Both the position numbers and the translations under genes were made by a program. Below the pieces are notes generated by a model. It was not told the origin of the DNA, made no database searches, and was given only the letters and a program-made list of their open reading frames with translations. Positions 7,500 through 15,038 of a DNA stretch of 40,151 bases are shown one piece after another. Numbering within the stretch: the stretch's first letter is position 1; each line of letters starts with the position of its first letter. This stretch comes from Solirubrobacter taibaiensis (GTDB taxonomy: Bacteria; Actinomycetota; Thermoleophilia; Solirubrobacterales; Solirubrobacteraceae): positions 1 through 40,151 of the forward strand of contig JAPDDQ010000059.1 of assembly GCA_027587225.1 (NCBI GenBank). The letters run 5' to 3'.

Positions 7500-9148
7500 C
7501 GCTCGTCGGCGTCCTGGAAAAGCACGGCAAGCAGTACGCGGTCTCGCCGCTCTTCGAGCCCGGGCCGCGTATGGAGGTGGAGAAGCCGCGCCGCGAGGGC
7601 GTCGGTGATCTCGTCGAAGTGGGGCAGGCGAATGGGCGACGGCTGCGGGTGGTGCGCCGGCTCGGACGCCCGGACGTCGCTCGCGACGTGCTGGAAGGTT
7701 TGATGCTGCAGCGGGGGCTGCGGCGGCGCTTCGATCCGCTGGTGGAGCGCGAGGCGCGGGAAGCGACGCCGTCCACGCAGGGGCGCCGCGATCTGCGCGA
7801 CCTGCCGACGTTCACGATCGATCCGCCGAGCGCGCGGGACTTCGACGACGCGATCTCCGCGGAGGAATCCGAGGACGGCGCCGTGCGCGTATGGGTGCAC
7901 ATCGCGGACGTGTCGGCGTTCGTGCCCGCCGGGTCGGCGGTGGACCGCGAGGCGTTCCGGCGCGGGACATCGGTCTACGTGCCCGGGCTCGTGGAGCCGA
8001 TGCTGCCCGAGGCCTTGTCCAACGGGGCGTGCTCGCTGGTGCCCGGGCAGGATCGGATGGCGGTGACCGTCGAGCTCGAGTTCGAGGGCGCGAGTGTGCG
8101 CCGCACCGCGTTCCATCGTTCGCTCATCCGGTCGGATGCGCGGCTCTCGTATCCCGAGGTGGACGCGTTGTTCGCGGCCGGCGAGTCCGGTCCCGCCGGG
8201 TTGACCGCGGCGCGTCGCGTGGCTCGGGCGCTGGCCGAGAAGCGCGCGGCGCGTGGCGCGCTGGCCGTGGAGTCGACCGAGCCCGAGTTCGACTTCTCCC
8301 GCGACGGGCACGTCGCGGGTGTCGAGGCGAGCGAGAGCACCGAGTCGCACGAGCTGATCGAGTTCCTGATGATCGCGGCCAACGAGGCGGTCGCGGACCT
8401 GCTGGAGAAGCGCAAGCTCGCAGGCGTGTTCCGCGTGCACGAGCCGCCTGACCCGGCGCGCGTGCAGCGCCTGCTCGACCAGTTGGCGTCGCTCGGTCTA
8501 CCGACGCCGCCCGCGCCCGAGCACCTGACCGCCACGCAGGCCGGTGAGCTGGTGGAAGAGGCGGCGCGCAAGGTCCACGGTCCCACCTACACGTCGCTGA
8601 TCCTGCGCTCCTTGAAGCAGGCGCGCTACTCGGCCCGCAACCTCGGCCACTTCGGCCTGCGCTCGGAGCGGTACTGCCACTTCACGTCGCCGATCCGCCG
8701 CTATCCCGATCTGATCTGCCACCGCGCGCTGCTGAACGCGATCGGCTTCCCGGAGGCGACCGTGCGCGCGACCGACCTCGAGGCGGCCGCCGAGTGGTGC
8801 TCGCAGCGCGAGCGCGACGCGATGACGATCGAGCGCGCCGCCGACAACGTTGCCCGGGCCTTCCTGCTCGAGTCCGAGCTCTTCAAGAGCGGCGGCTTCC
8901 AGCGCGAGTTCACCGGCGAGGTACGCGGCCTGATCGGCGCGGGCGCGTTCGTCGCCTTCGACGGCTACGAGGGTCTGCTGCCCGTACGCCGGCTCTCAGA
9001 CGACTGGTGGGAGCTCAACGAGCAGGAGACGATGCTCGTCGGCACCAAGACCGGCAAGCGCATCCGCCTCGGCGACGAGGTCACCGTGCAGGTGGAGAAG
9101 ATCGACGCGCCGCGCGGACGCGTCGACCTCCTACCGGTCCAGCTCTAA
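7496..9148 (+). CDS. RNase II/R family 3'-5' exoribonuclease, short form
   Basis: 550 residues, shorter than typical RNase R (about 700-800). The N-terminal helix-turn-helix and first cold-shock domain are missing; a single OB-like segment (residues 1-70) precedes the RNB catalytic domain. The RNB motif TIDPPSARDFDDAIS supplies the metal-binding aspartates, and YCHFTSPIRRYPDLICHRAL is the conserved Arg-rich RNA-binding segment. A C-terminal S1 domain spans about 465-545. It would degrade RNA processively from the 3' end. The start is a TTG overlapping the upstream protease stop (TTGA). The stop TAA overlaps the convergent dehydrogenase stop. RNase R partners with tmRNA in other bacteria, and smpB/ssrA lie about 5-7 kb away. 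Confidence 0.92.
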   Translation: MTLVGVLEKHGKQYAVSPLFEPGPRMEVEKPRREGVGDLVEVGQANGRRLRVVRRLGRPDVARDVLEGLMLQRGLRRRFDPLVEREAREATPSTQGRRDLRDLPTFTIDPPSARDFDDAISAEESEDGAVRVWVHIADVSAFVPAGSAVDREAFRRGTSVYVPGLVEPMLPEALSNGACSLVPGQDRMAVTVELEFEGASVRRTAFHRSLIRSDARLSYPEVDALFAAGESGPAGLTAARRVARALAEKRAARGALAVESTEPEFDFSRDGHVAGVEASESTESHELIEFLMIAANEAVADLLEKRKLAGVFRVHEPPDPARVQRLLDQLASLGLPTPPAPEHLTATQAGELVEEAARKVHGPTYTSLILRSLKQARYSARNLGHFGLRSERYCHFTSPIRRYPDLICHRALLNAIGFPEATVRATDLEAAAEWCSQRERDAMTIERAADNVARAFLLESELFKSGGFQREFTGEVRGLIGAGAFVAFDGYEGLLPVRRLSDDWWELNEQETMLVGTKTGKRIRLGDEVTVQVEKIDAPRGRVDLLPVQL

Positions 9149-10362
9149 GCCTTGACCAGCCCGTTCGGGTTGATCACGAACTTCACCGACTCGCCCTTGT
9201 CGAAGTCCTTGTAGCCCTGCGGGGCCTCGTCGAGCGAGATCACCTGGGCGTTGACGGCCTTGGCGATCTGCGCGCGATCGCTGAGGATCGCCTGCATCAG
9301 GCCGTGGTGGTACTTCATCACCGGGCACTGGCCGGTCGCGAAGCTGTGCGACTTCGCCCAGCCGAGGCCGATCCGGATCGAGAGCGAACCTTCCTTCGCG
9401 GCGTCGTCGGAGGCGCCCGGGTCACCCGTGACGTAGAGCCCGGGGATGCCGAGCTTGCCACCCGCGCGCGTGAGGTCCATCAGGCTGTTGAGCACGGTCG
9501 CGGGCAGCTCGTCCTGCGCGTGCTCGCCGTGGCCGTGGGCCTCGAAGCCGACCGCGTCGACGCCGGCGTCGACCTCCGGCACGCCGAGGATCTGCTCGAT
9601 CTGGTCCTTCGGGTCGCCTTTGGAGACGTCGATCGTCTCGCAGCCGAACGACGCGGCCTGCTTCAGGCGCGCCTCGACGAGGTCGCCGACGATCACGACC
9701 GCCGCGCCCAGCAGCTGGGCGGAATGCGCCGCCGCGAGGCCGACCGGACCCGCGCCCGCGACGTAGACGGTGCTCCCGGGCTTCACGCCCGCCGTCACGC
9801 AGCCGTGGAAGCCGGTGGGGAAGATGTCCGACAGCATCGTCAGGTCGAGGATCTTCTCCATCGCCTGCGCCTTGTCGGGGAACTTGAGGCAGTTGAAGTC
9901 CGCGTACGGGACCATCACGTACTCGGCCTGGCCGCCGACCCAGCCGCCCATGTCGACGTAGCCGTACGCCGCGCCGGGCCGCTCGGGGTTCACGGTGAGG
10001 CAGATGCCGGTGTCCTGCTGCTTGCAGTTGCGGCAGCGCCCGCAGGCGATGTTGAACGGAATGGACACGAGATCGCCCTCGTCGAGGAACTCGACGTCCC
10101 GGCCCTTCTCGACCACCTCGCCGGTGATCTCGTGCCCGAGGATGAGGCCTTCGGGCGCGGTCGTGCGGCCGCGGACCATGTGCTGATCCGAGCCACAGAT
10201 GTTGGTGGAGACGATCCGGAGGATCACCCCGTGGTGGCACTCGCGGCCGACGTTCTCCTCCGGCACACCGGGGCCATCCTGGACGGTGAAGCTCGGGAAG
10301 TCGATGGTCTGGACCTCGACCTCCCCGGGGCCCATGTAGGCAACCCCTCTGTTGTCAGGCAT
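9145..10362 (-). CDS. fdhA: Zinc-dependent formaldehyde dehydrogenase, glutathione-independent type
   Basis: 405 residues, close to Pseudomonas putida FdhA in length and motifs. It belongs to the zinc medium-chain dehydrogenases. Catalytic zinc ligands: Cys56 (NICGSDQHM), His77 (LGHEITG) and Asp179 (LSDIFPTGFHG). Structural zinc: Cys107, 110, 113 and 121. The NAD site is GAGPVG at 203-208. The long insert around residues 120-160 and the HGHGEHAQDELPATVLN loop are typical of the NAD-retaining, glutathione-independent subgroup, which oxidises formaldehyde or dismutates aldehydes. Related enzymes act on other small alcohols, so the substrate is inferred. The ATG is at 10360-10362. It is monocistronic, and its stop shares four bases with the exonuclease stop. 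Confidence 0.9.
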   Translation of the reverse strand: MPDNRGVAYMGPGEVEVQTIDFPSFTVQDGPGVPEENVGRECHHGVILRIVSTNICGSDQHMVRGRTTAPEGLILGHEITGEVVEKGRDVEFLDEGDLVSIPFNIACGRCRNCKQQDTGICLTVNPERPGAAYGYVDMGGWVGGQAEYVMVPYADFNCLKFPDKAQAMEKILDLTMLSDIFPTGFHGCVTAGVKPGSTVYVAGAGPVGLAAAHSAQLLGAAVVIVGDLVEARLKQAASFGCETIDVSKGDPKDQIEQILGVPEVDAGVDAVGFEAHGHGEHAQDELPATVLNSLMDLTRAGGKLGIPGLYVTGDPGASDDAAKEGSLSIRIGLGWAKSHSFATGQCPVMKYHHGLMQAILSDRAQIAKAVNAQVISLDEAPQGYKDFDKGESVKFVINPNGLVKA

Positions 10363-10421
10363 ATGGCGGCCCTACCCCGACCCCAGGGCCCTGACCCTTT
10401 AGTTGGAGCGATGGGGAACCG

Positions 10422-11759
10422 ATGGAACACTTCGTGGCGGTTCCTGCGTACAAGGGGTCTTTCGGTGAAGCGCAGGCGACGCGTTTGCTGTGGCGGGCGG
10501 GGTTCGGTCCGAAGCCGGGGCAGGCGGCGGAGCTGGCCAAGCTCGGCCTGCGCGGCGCGATCCATTCGCTGACGCGGCCGAAGAGCAAGCGGCTCGTCGG
10601 GCCCAACCCGGTCGTCGAGGGCGCGCCGCTCGCGCCGCGCGACGCGTGGGGTCACGATCACCTGTGGTGGCTGGACCGGATGGTCCGCACCGAGGCGCCG
10701 CTCGTCGAGCGCATGACGCTGATCTGGCACGACTGGTTCGCCACGTCGAAAGCCGGCTCCAACCAGGGCTTGATGCTGCGACACAACGCGTTGCTGCGCC
10801 GTCACGCGCTCGGCAACTTCGAGCAGCTCACGCTCGACGTGACGAAGGACCCGGCGATGCTGCTGTGGCTCAACGGCACGTCCAACAACGTCTGGAGCCC
10901 GAACGAGAACTACGCCCGCGAGCTGCAGGAGCTGTTCTGCCTCGGCGCGGGCAACGGCTACACCGAGGGCGACGTGCGCCAGCTGGCCCGCGCGCTGACC
11001 GGCTTCGCCAACGACTGGACGGACTCGGGCCCCAAGCGCTTCCGCTTCGAGAAGAAGCTGCACGACCCAAAGACCAAACGGATCTACGGCAAGAAGGGCA
11101 AGTTCACGTGGCAGGAGGGTGTCAGGCTCGTCACGCGCCACCGCCGCCACCCCGAGTTCTTCGTCACGAAGCTCTGGGGCTACTTCATCCCCGGCCGACC
11201 GTCACCGGCCACGTGCAAGCAGCTCGCGAAGCTGTACGTGAAGTCGGGCCGTGAGGTGCGTCCGGTGCTCGAGGCGATCCTCGCGCACCCCGACCTCTAC
11301 GCCGCCGGCCGGCGCATGGTCAAGCCGCCCGTCGTGCAGTGCGCGGGCATGCTGCGCGCGGTCGGGCGCGGGATCGACACCGCCGCGTGGGTGTGGACGT
11401 GCGAGGCCGCCGGCCAGTATCTGTTCCTGCCGCCGAACGTCTCCGGCTGGGACGACACGCGTTGGCTGGACACGGCGACGTTCCGTGCGCGCTGGCAGAT
11501 GTCCCAGTACATCTGCGAGCCCGCCCGGCTCGATCCGGACGAGCACACCGCGCCCGCCGACCCGGCGGAGCTTGTCACGCAGGCCGCCGCGTTCCTCGGC
11601 GCGCAGCTCTCCGGGCCCGTCCGTGCCGGTCTCGAGCGGTACGCCGCCGACACCCTCGCCACCGCGGACGCGGACTGGAAGAAGGACACCTATCCCGTGC
11701 TCGCACTGAACGCGCTCCGCATGCTCGTCGCCACCTCTCCCGACTACCTCACCTCATGA
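10422..11759 (+). CDS. DUF1800 family protein
   Basis: 445 residues. Motifs typical of DUF1800 are RLLWRAGFGPKPGQA near the N-terminus, MTLIWHDWFATSK, DPAMLLWLNG, NENYARELQELFCLG and ARALTGF, followed by HDPKTKRIYGKKG and a late segment with FLPPNVSGWDD. The function is unknown; family members are almost always encoded next to DUF1501 proteins, as here, and are thought to act outside the cytoplasm. No clear Sec or Tat signal is visible in this protein, so it may be co-exported with its Tat-bearing partner; this is inference. The ATG at 10422 is preceded by GGGGAA. Its stop overlaps the next start (ATGA). Confidence 0.9.
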   Translation: MEHFVAVPAYKGSFGEAQATRLLWRAGFGPKPGQAAELAKLGLRGAIHSLTRPKSKRLVGPNPVVEGAPLAPRDAWGHDHLWWLDRMVRTEAPLVERMTLIWHDWFATSKAGSNQGLMLRHNALLRRHALGNFEQLTLDVTKDPAMLLWLNGTSNNVWSPNENYARELQELFCLGAGNGYTEGDVRQLARALTGFANDWTDSGPKRFRFEKKLHDPKTKRIYGKKGKFTWQEGVRLVTRHRRHPEFFVTKLWGYFIPGRPSPATCKQLAKLYVKSGREVRPVLEAILAHPDLYAAGRRMVKPPVVQCAGMLRAVGRGIDTAAWVWTCEAAGQYLFLPPNVSGWDDTRWLDTATFRARWQMSQYICEPARLDPDEHTAPADPAELVTQAAAFLGAQLSGPVRAGLERYAADTLATADADWKKDTYPVLALNALRMLVATSPDYLTS

Positions 11760-13111
11760 GCTCTCAGACCTGCTGCACCGAGCACGCTCGCGCCTCCGCG
11801 GGCCTTCCCGCGATCGAGCCCGGCATGCCCGAGCCCGCCGGCACCGGGCTCTCCCGCCGCTCGTTCCTGCTGCGCTCGGCCGGCCTCGGCCTCGCGGTCT
11901 ACGGCGCCGGCAAGCTGGGGCAGCTCCCGGCCTTCGAGACGGGCGTCGCGCAGGCCCAGAGCGCCGCGGCCGGCAACACCGTGCTGCTCAACGTCTTCCT
12001 CGACGGCGGCGTCGACAGCCTGTCCGTGCTCGCGCCGGTCGAGGACGCCACCTACCGCCGGCTGCGCCCGAAGCTCGCACTGCGCGACGGACGCGCCTTC
12101 ACCGAGGACCCGCGCCTGCGCTGGCACCCGTCCGTCAACGCGCTCGCCGACCTGCACGCCGAGGGCAAGGTCTCCGTCCTGCCCGCCGTCGGCTACACCG
12201 GCGCGGACCAGTCGCATTTCACCTCGCGTCACTTCTGGGAGGTCGGCGCGCTGGACGCGAACCTGCGCACCGGCTGGCTCGGCCGCGTGCTCGACCGCGT
12301 CGGAGTCGCCGACAACCCGCTCCAGGGCGTGGCGCTCGACGGCCAGCTCGCACCCGCGCTCGCCACCGCCCGCAACCCGGTCGCGGCGATCGCCAAGCCG
12401 GAGGAATTCGGCTTCTGGGCGCCGGGCGCGTGGGGGCCCGCCGACGAGCTGGCCGTGCCCGCGTTCACGCAGATCGGCCGCTCCTTGCAGGGCTCGAGCG
12501 ACCCCGCGATCGCGCAGGCCGCGCGCGCCGCCGCGTTCGCCGGCACCGTGCGCGACGCGCTCGCGCCGCTCGGCCAGGACGGCAAGCCGCTCTACGCGCC
12601 CGCCGCCGCCTACCCGCAGACCGCTGACCCGTTCCCCAAGCGCCTCGCCGGCTTCGCCGCGATGCTCGCCGCGGGCCTGCCCATCCGCGCCGCCTCCGTC
12701 CGCGCTCCCGGCACCTGGGACACGCACGCGAACCAGGAGGAGACGATGCCGAAGAACCTCCAGCTCACGTTCGACTCGCTGCTCGCCTTCCAGCGCGACA
12801 TCGAGGCCCGCGGGCTCGCCGACCGCGTGCTCGTGCTCGTGTGGTCGGAGTTCGGGCGTCGCGCGGCCGAGAACGGCTCGGGCACCGACCACGGCGCCGC
12901 CGGCGTCGGGTTCTTGATCGGCACGCGCGCCGCGGGCCGGATGATCGGCGAGTTCCCCGGCGTGGACAAGCTCGACGCGGCCGGCAACCTGCGCGCCACC
13001 TCCGACTTCCGTGGGCTTTACGGCGCGCTGTGCGGTGACTGGTTCGGCGTCGATCCCGCGGCGATCCTGCCCGACGCGCGCGGCATCGGGAAGCCGGTGA
13101 TCCTCAAATGA
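11756..13111 (+). CDS. DUF1501 family protein with Tat signal
   Basis: 451 residues. A twin-arginine motif SRRSFLL at 33-39 is followed by a hydrophobic stretch and AQAQS near 66-69, a likely cleavage region. The mature part has DUF1501 features of the alkaline-phosphatase/sulfatase-like fold: NVFLDGGVDSLSVLAP, SHFTSRHFWEVG, GTWDTHANQE and VLVWSEFGRRAAENGSGTDHG, with Asp and His residues that could bind metal. The biochemical activity is not established. Translational overlaps with DUF1800 upstream and the cupredoxin-like gene downstream mark a three-gene operon. Confidence 0.92.
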   Translation: MSSQTCCTEHARASAGLPAIEPGMPEPAGTGLSRRSFLLRSAGLGLAVYGAGKLGQLPAFETGVAQAQSAAAGNTVLLNVFLDGGVDSLSVLAPVEDATYRRLRPKLALRDGRAFTEDPRLRWHPSVNALADLHAEGKVSVLPAVGYTGADQSHFTSRHFWEVGALDANLRTGWLGRVLDRVGVADNPLQGVALDGQLAPALATARNPVAAIAKPEEFGFWAPGAWGPADELAVPAFTQIGRSLQGSSDPAIAQAARAAAFAGTVRDALAPLGQDGKPLYAPAAAYPQTADPFPKRLAGFAAMLAAGLPIRAASVRAPGTWDTHANQEETMPKNLQLTFDSLLAFQRDIEARGLADRVLVLVWSEFGRRAAENGSGTDHGAAGVGFLIGTRAAGRMIGEFPGVDKLDAAGNLRATSDFRGLYGALCGDWFGVDPAAILPDARGIGKPVILK

Positions 13112-13458
13112 GGCGCCTTGCTCTGGTCGCGTTGTTCTTCGCGCTCGCCGCTCCGGCTCAGGCCGCGGCGCCGCAACGGGTGCTCGTCGAAGCCACCGAG
13201 TTCCGCTTTACGCTCTCGCGCACGTCGGTCAAGCCCGGCTCCGCGATCGTCCAGCTCGCGATCCGCGGCGAAGACCCGCACGATCTCAAGCTGCGCAAGG
13301 TCGGCGCGGCTCGCGCGAGCATCGCGTCCGTGCCCGAGACGTTGCCCGGCGGCGTCGCCGAGTGGCGCGGCAAGCTCACCAAGGGTCGCTGGGAGCTCTA
13401 CTGCTCGATCGAAGGCCACAAAGCCGCCGGCATGCGCACCGTTCTCAACGTGAAGTAG
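13108..13458 (+). CDS. Secreted cupredoxin-like copper protein
   Basis: 116 residues. A Sec signal peptide (RRLALVALFFALAAPAQA) covers residues 1-20. The mature domain has the pattern of a type-1 copper site: His58 in EDPHDL, then YCSIEGHKAAGM giving Cys99, His104 and Met109, the usual C-x4-H-x4-M spacing. It would carry electrons or bind copper at the cell surface. The start overlaps the DUF1501 stop (ATGA), so it is expected to be made together with the DUF1800/DUF1501 pair. Copper binding is inferred from the ligand pattern only. Confidence 0.85.
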   Translation: MRRLALVALFFALAAPAQAAAPQRVLVEATEFRFTLSRTSVKPGSAIVQLAIRGEDPHDLKLRKVGAARASIASVPETLPGGVAEWRGKLTKGRWELYCSIEGHKAAGMRTVLNVK

Positions 13459-13479
13459 CCCGCGTGCCAAAATAGGGGT

Positions 13480-13920
13480 GTGGCCGATATCGCCCAAAAC
13501 CGCCAAGCGTCGTTCAAGTACACCCTCACGGACAAGTGGGAGTGCGGGATGGTGCTGACCGGGACCGAGGTCAAGTCCCTGCGCGACAAGAAGGCGGTCA
13601 TCAAGGACGGCTACGCGACCGTCTACAACGGCGAGGTGTGGCTGCACAACGTCCACATCGCGCCGTATCCGCAGGCGACGCGCGAGAACCATGAGCCCGA
13701 GCGTCCGCGCAAGCTGCTCATGCACCGCCGCGAGATCGAGAAGCTGATCGGCAAGACCAAGGAGAAGGGGCTGACGCTGGTGCCGACGCGGCTCTACTTC
13801 TCCGGCCGCCACGCCAAGGTCGAGATCGCGCTCGGGCGCGGTAAGGACGCCAAGGACAAGCGGCACTCGATCAAGGATCGCGAGATGAAGCGCGAGATCG
13901 AGCGGAGCTTCCGCCGCTAG
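13480..13920 (+). CDS. smpB: tmRNA-binding protein SmpB
   Basis: 146 residues, standard for SmpB. The OB-fold motifs FKYTLTDKWECGMVLTGTEVKSLRDKK, DGYATVYNGEVWLHNVHIAPY and LIGKTKEKGLTLVPTRLYF are present, and the C-terminal basic tail DKRHSIKDREMKREIERSFRR is the part that mimics the anticodon and enters the empty mRNA channel. It binds tmRNA and rescues stalled ribosomes. The GTG at 13480 is the likely start; no strong ribosome-binding site is seen. Its RNA partner ssrA is encoded 2.5 kb downstream on the same strand. Its TAG overlaps the convergent gene's stop (CTAG). Confidence 0.97.
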   Translation: MADIAQNRQASFKYTLTDKWECGMVLTGTEVKSLRDKKAVIKDGYATVYNGEVWLHNVHIAPYPQATRENHEPERPRKLLMHRREIEKLIGKTKEKGLTLVPTRLYFSGRHAKVEIALGRGKDAKDKRHSIKDREMKREIERSFRR

Positions 13921-14750
13921 ACGAAGCCGAGGTCGAGCGGACCGGCGGGGATGATCCGCTTCGGGTTCAGCTCGTCGTGCGTCGTGTAGTAGTGCTCCTT
14001 GATCTCGTCGAGCGCGAACGTCTCGGCGACGCGCGGCTGGGAATACAGCGCGCGGGTGTAGCGGAGCAGGTTCGGATACTCGATCAGGCGCCGGCCGTTG
14101 CAGCGGAAGTGCGTGTGGTAGACGGCGTCGAAGCGCAGCAGCGTGGGGAGCAGGCGCCAGTCGGCGAGCGTGATCTCGTCGCCGGCGAGGTACACGCGGT
14201 CGGCCAGGATGGCCTCCATCCGGTCCAGCGCGGAGAAGACGCCGCGGAACGCTTCGTCGTAGGCGGCTTGTGAGCGGCTGAAGCCGGCGCGGTAGACGCC
14301 GTTCTGGAACTCGTCATAGATCCAGCCGTTGAGCTCGTCGATCTCGGCGCGCTTGGCCTCGGGGTAGAGGCCGGCGTTCGTCCACTCGTCGAAGATCACG
14401 ACGATGTCGGCAGACTCGTCGTTGACGATCCGGCCCTCTTGCTTGTCCCACAGCACGGGGACGGAGACGCGGCCTTCGAAGCTCGGGTCGCTGGCGTCGT
14501 AGGCCTGCTGGAGGAACTCGAAGCCGTTGATCTCGTCGGTGAAGCGGCCGCCGCCGAAGGCCCAGCCGCGTTCGTCGCGGAACGGGTGGGCGTAGCTGAT
14601 GCCGATCTCCAATCCGGTGACCGCCCGGACGATCGCCGCCCGTTGCGACCACGGACACGCGAGCGCAACGTACAGGTGGTGGCGTTCCGGGCCGCCCTCA
14701 GGGCGATCCCGGAACTGGCTCTGCTGGCGGACGAAGGCTCCGGTGGTCAC
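13917..14750 (-). CDS. Glutathionyl-hydroquinone reductase-like (GST Xi class, YqjG/ECM4)
   Basis: 277 residues. The N-terminal thioredoxin-like half has FVRQQSQFRDR and LYVALACPWSQRA, with the catalytic Cys32 in CPWS, the hallmark of hydroquinone reductases. VSVPVLWDKQEGRIVNDESADI is the thiol-binding segment. The C-terminal helical domain has YLAGDEITLADWRLLPTLLRFDAVYHTHFRCN. Family enzymes reduce glutathionyl-hydroquinones; because actinomycetes usually use mycothiol, the thiol substrate here is uncertain. The start is GTG at 14748-14750, with a GAGGGAA overlapping the stop of a 29-residue ORF just upstream, so translation may be coupled to it. The stop overlaps that of smpB. Confidence 0.9.
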   Translation of the reverse strand: MTTGAFVRQQSQFRDRPEGGPERHHLYVALACPWSQRAAIVRAVTGLEIGISYAHPFRDERGWAFGGGRFTDEINGFEFLQQAYDASDPSFEGRVSVPVLWDKQEGRIVNDESADIVVIFDEWTNAGLYPEAKRAEIDELNGWIYDEFQNGVYRAGFSRSQAAYDEAFRGVFSALDRMEAILADRVYLAGDEITLADWRLLPTLLRFDAVYHTHFRCNGRRLIEYPNLLRYTRALYSQPRVAETFALDEIKEHYYTTHDELNPKRIIPAGPLDLGFV

Positions 14751-14765
14751 CGAGCGAGTATTCCC

Positions 14766-14855
14766 TCAGAGCTTGCCGGTGAACACGACGAGTCGGCGGA
14801 ACGGCGGCTTGGTGGTGGCGGGCGCTGCAGTCGGAGTGGGCGCGGTCTGGGTCAT
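14766..14855 (-). CDS. Small 29-residue ORF upstream of the hydroquinone reductase
   Basis: ATG at 14853-14855 with a near-ideal ribosome-binding site (AAGGAG, 7 nt upstream) and TGA at 14766-14768. The peptide begins MTQTAPTPTAAPATT and ends PPFRRLVVFTGKL; the first half is Thr/Ala/Pro-rich, the second basic and hydrophobic. It ends 15 nt before the GTG of the downstream reductase, whose ribosome-binding site overlaps its stop. It could be a leader peptide controlling that gene, or a small protein in its own right. I recognise no family. Confidence 0.5.
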   Translation of the reverse strand: MTQTAPTPTAAPATTKPPFRRLVVFTGKL

Positions 14856-14897
14856 GCGAGACTCCTTCGGCTAGTTCGATGAGCATCGTACCAAAGG

Positions 14898-14913
14898 TTC
14901 GACGGTTATCGAA
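14898..14913. promoter_or_regulatory. Inverted repeat upstream of the hydroquinone reductase unit
   Basis: TTCGA-CGGTTA-TCGAA, 5-bp arms, lies about 45 nt upstream of the small ORF start. A possible -10 (TACGAT on the minus strand, 14885-14890) lies just downstream, with only a weak -35. It may be an operator for this transcription unit; no regulator is evident. Confidence 0.25.
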
Positions 14914-15000
14914 ATTGCGGAAAGAGCGTGAGGATTGTCACGAACTCGCTTGCGTCGCCGAAGCTGCACTCCGTATGTTCGCCGGTAGACGCGGGGGTCG

Positions 15001-15030
15001 GAGACGCGCAAGTGGCTCCCTCCGCGTCTC
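15001..15030 (-). terminator. Hairpin just after the flavin reductase gene
   Basis: GAGACGCG and CGCGTCTC form an 8-bp perfect stem with a 14-nt loop, 9 nt past the minus-strand stop at 15039. There is no U-tract, so it may act as a 3'-end stabiliser or weak terminator. Confidence 0.4.
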
Positions 15031-15038
15031 GAACTTGT

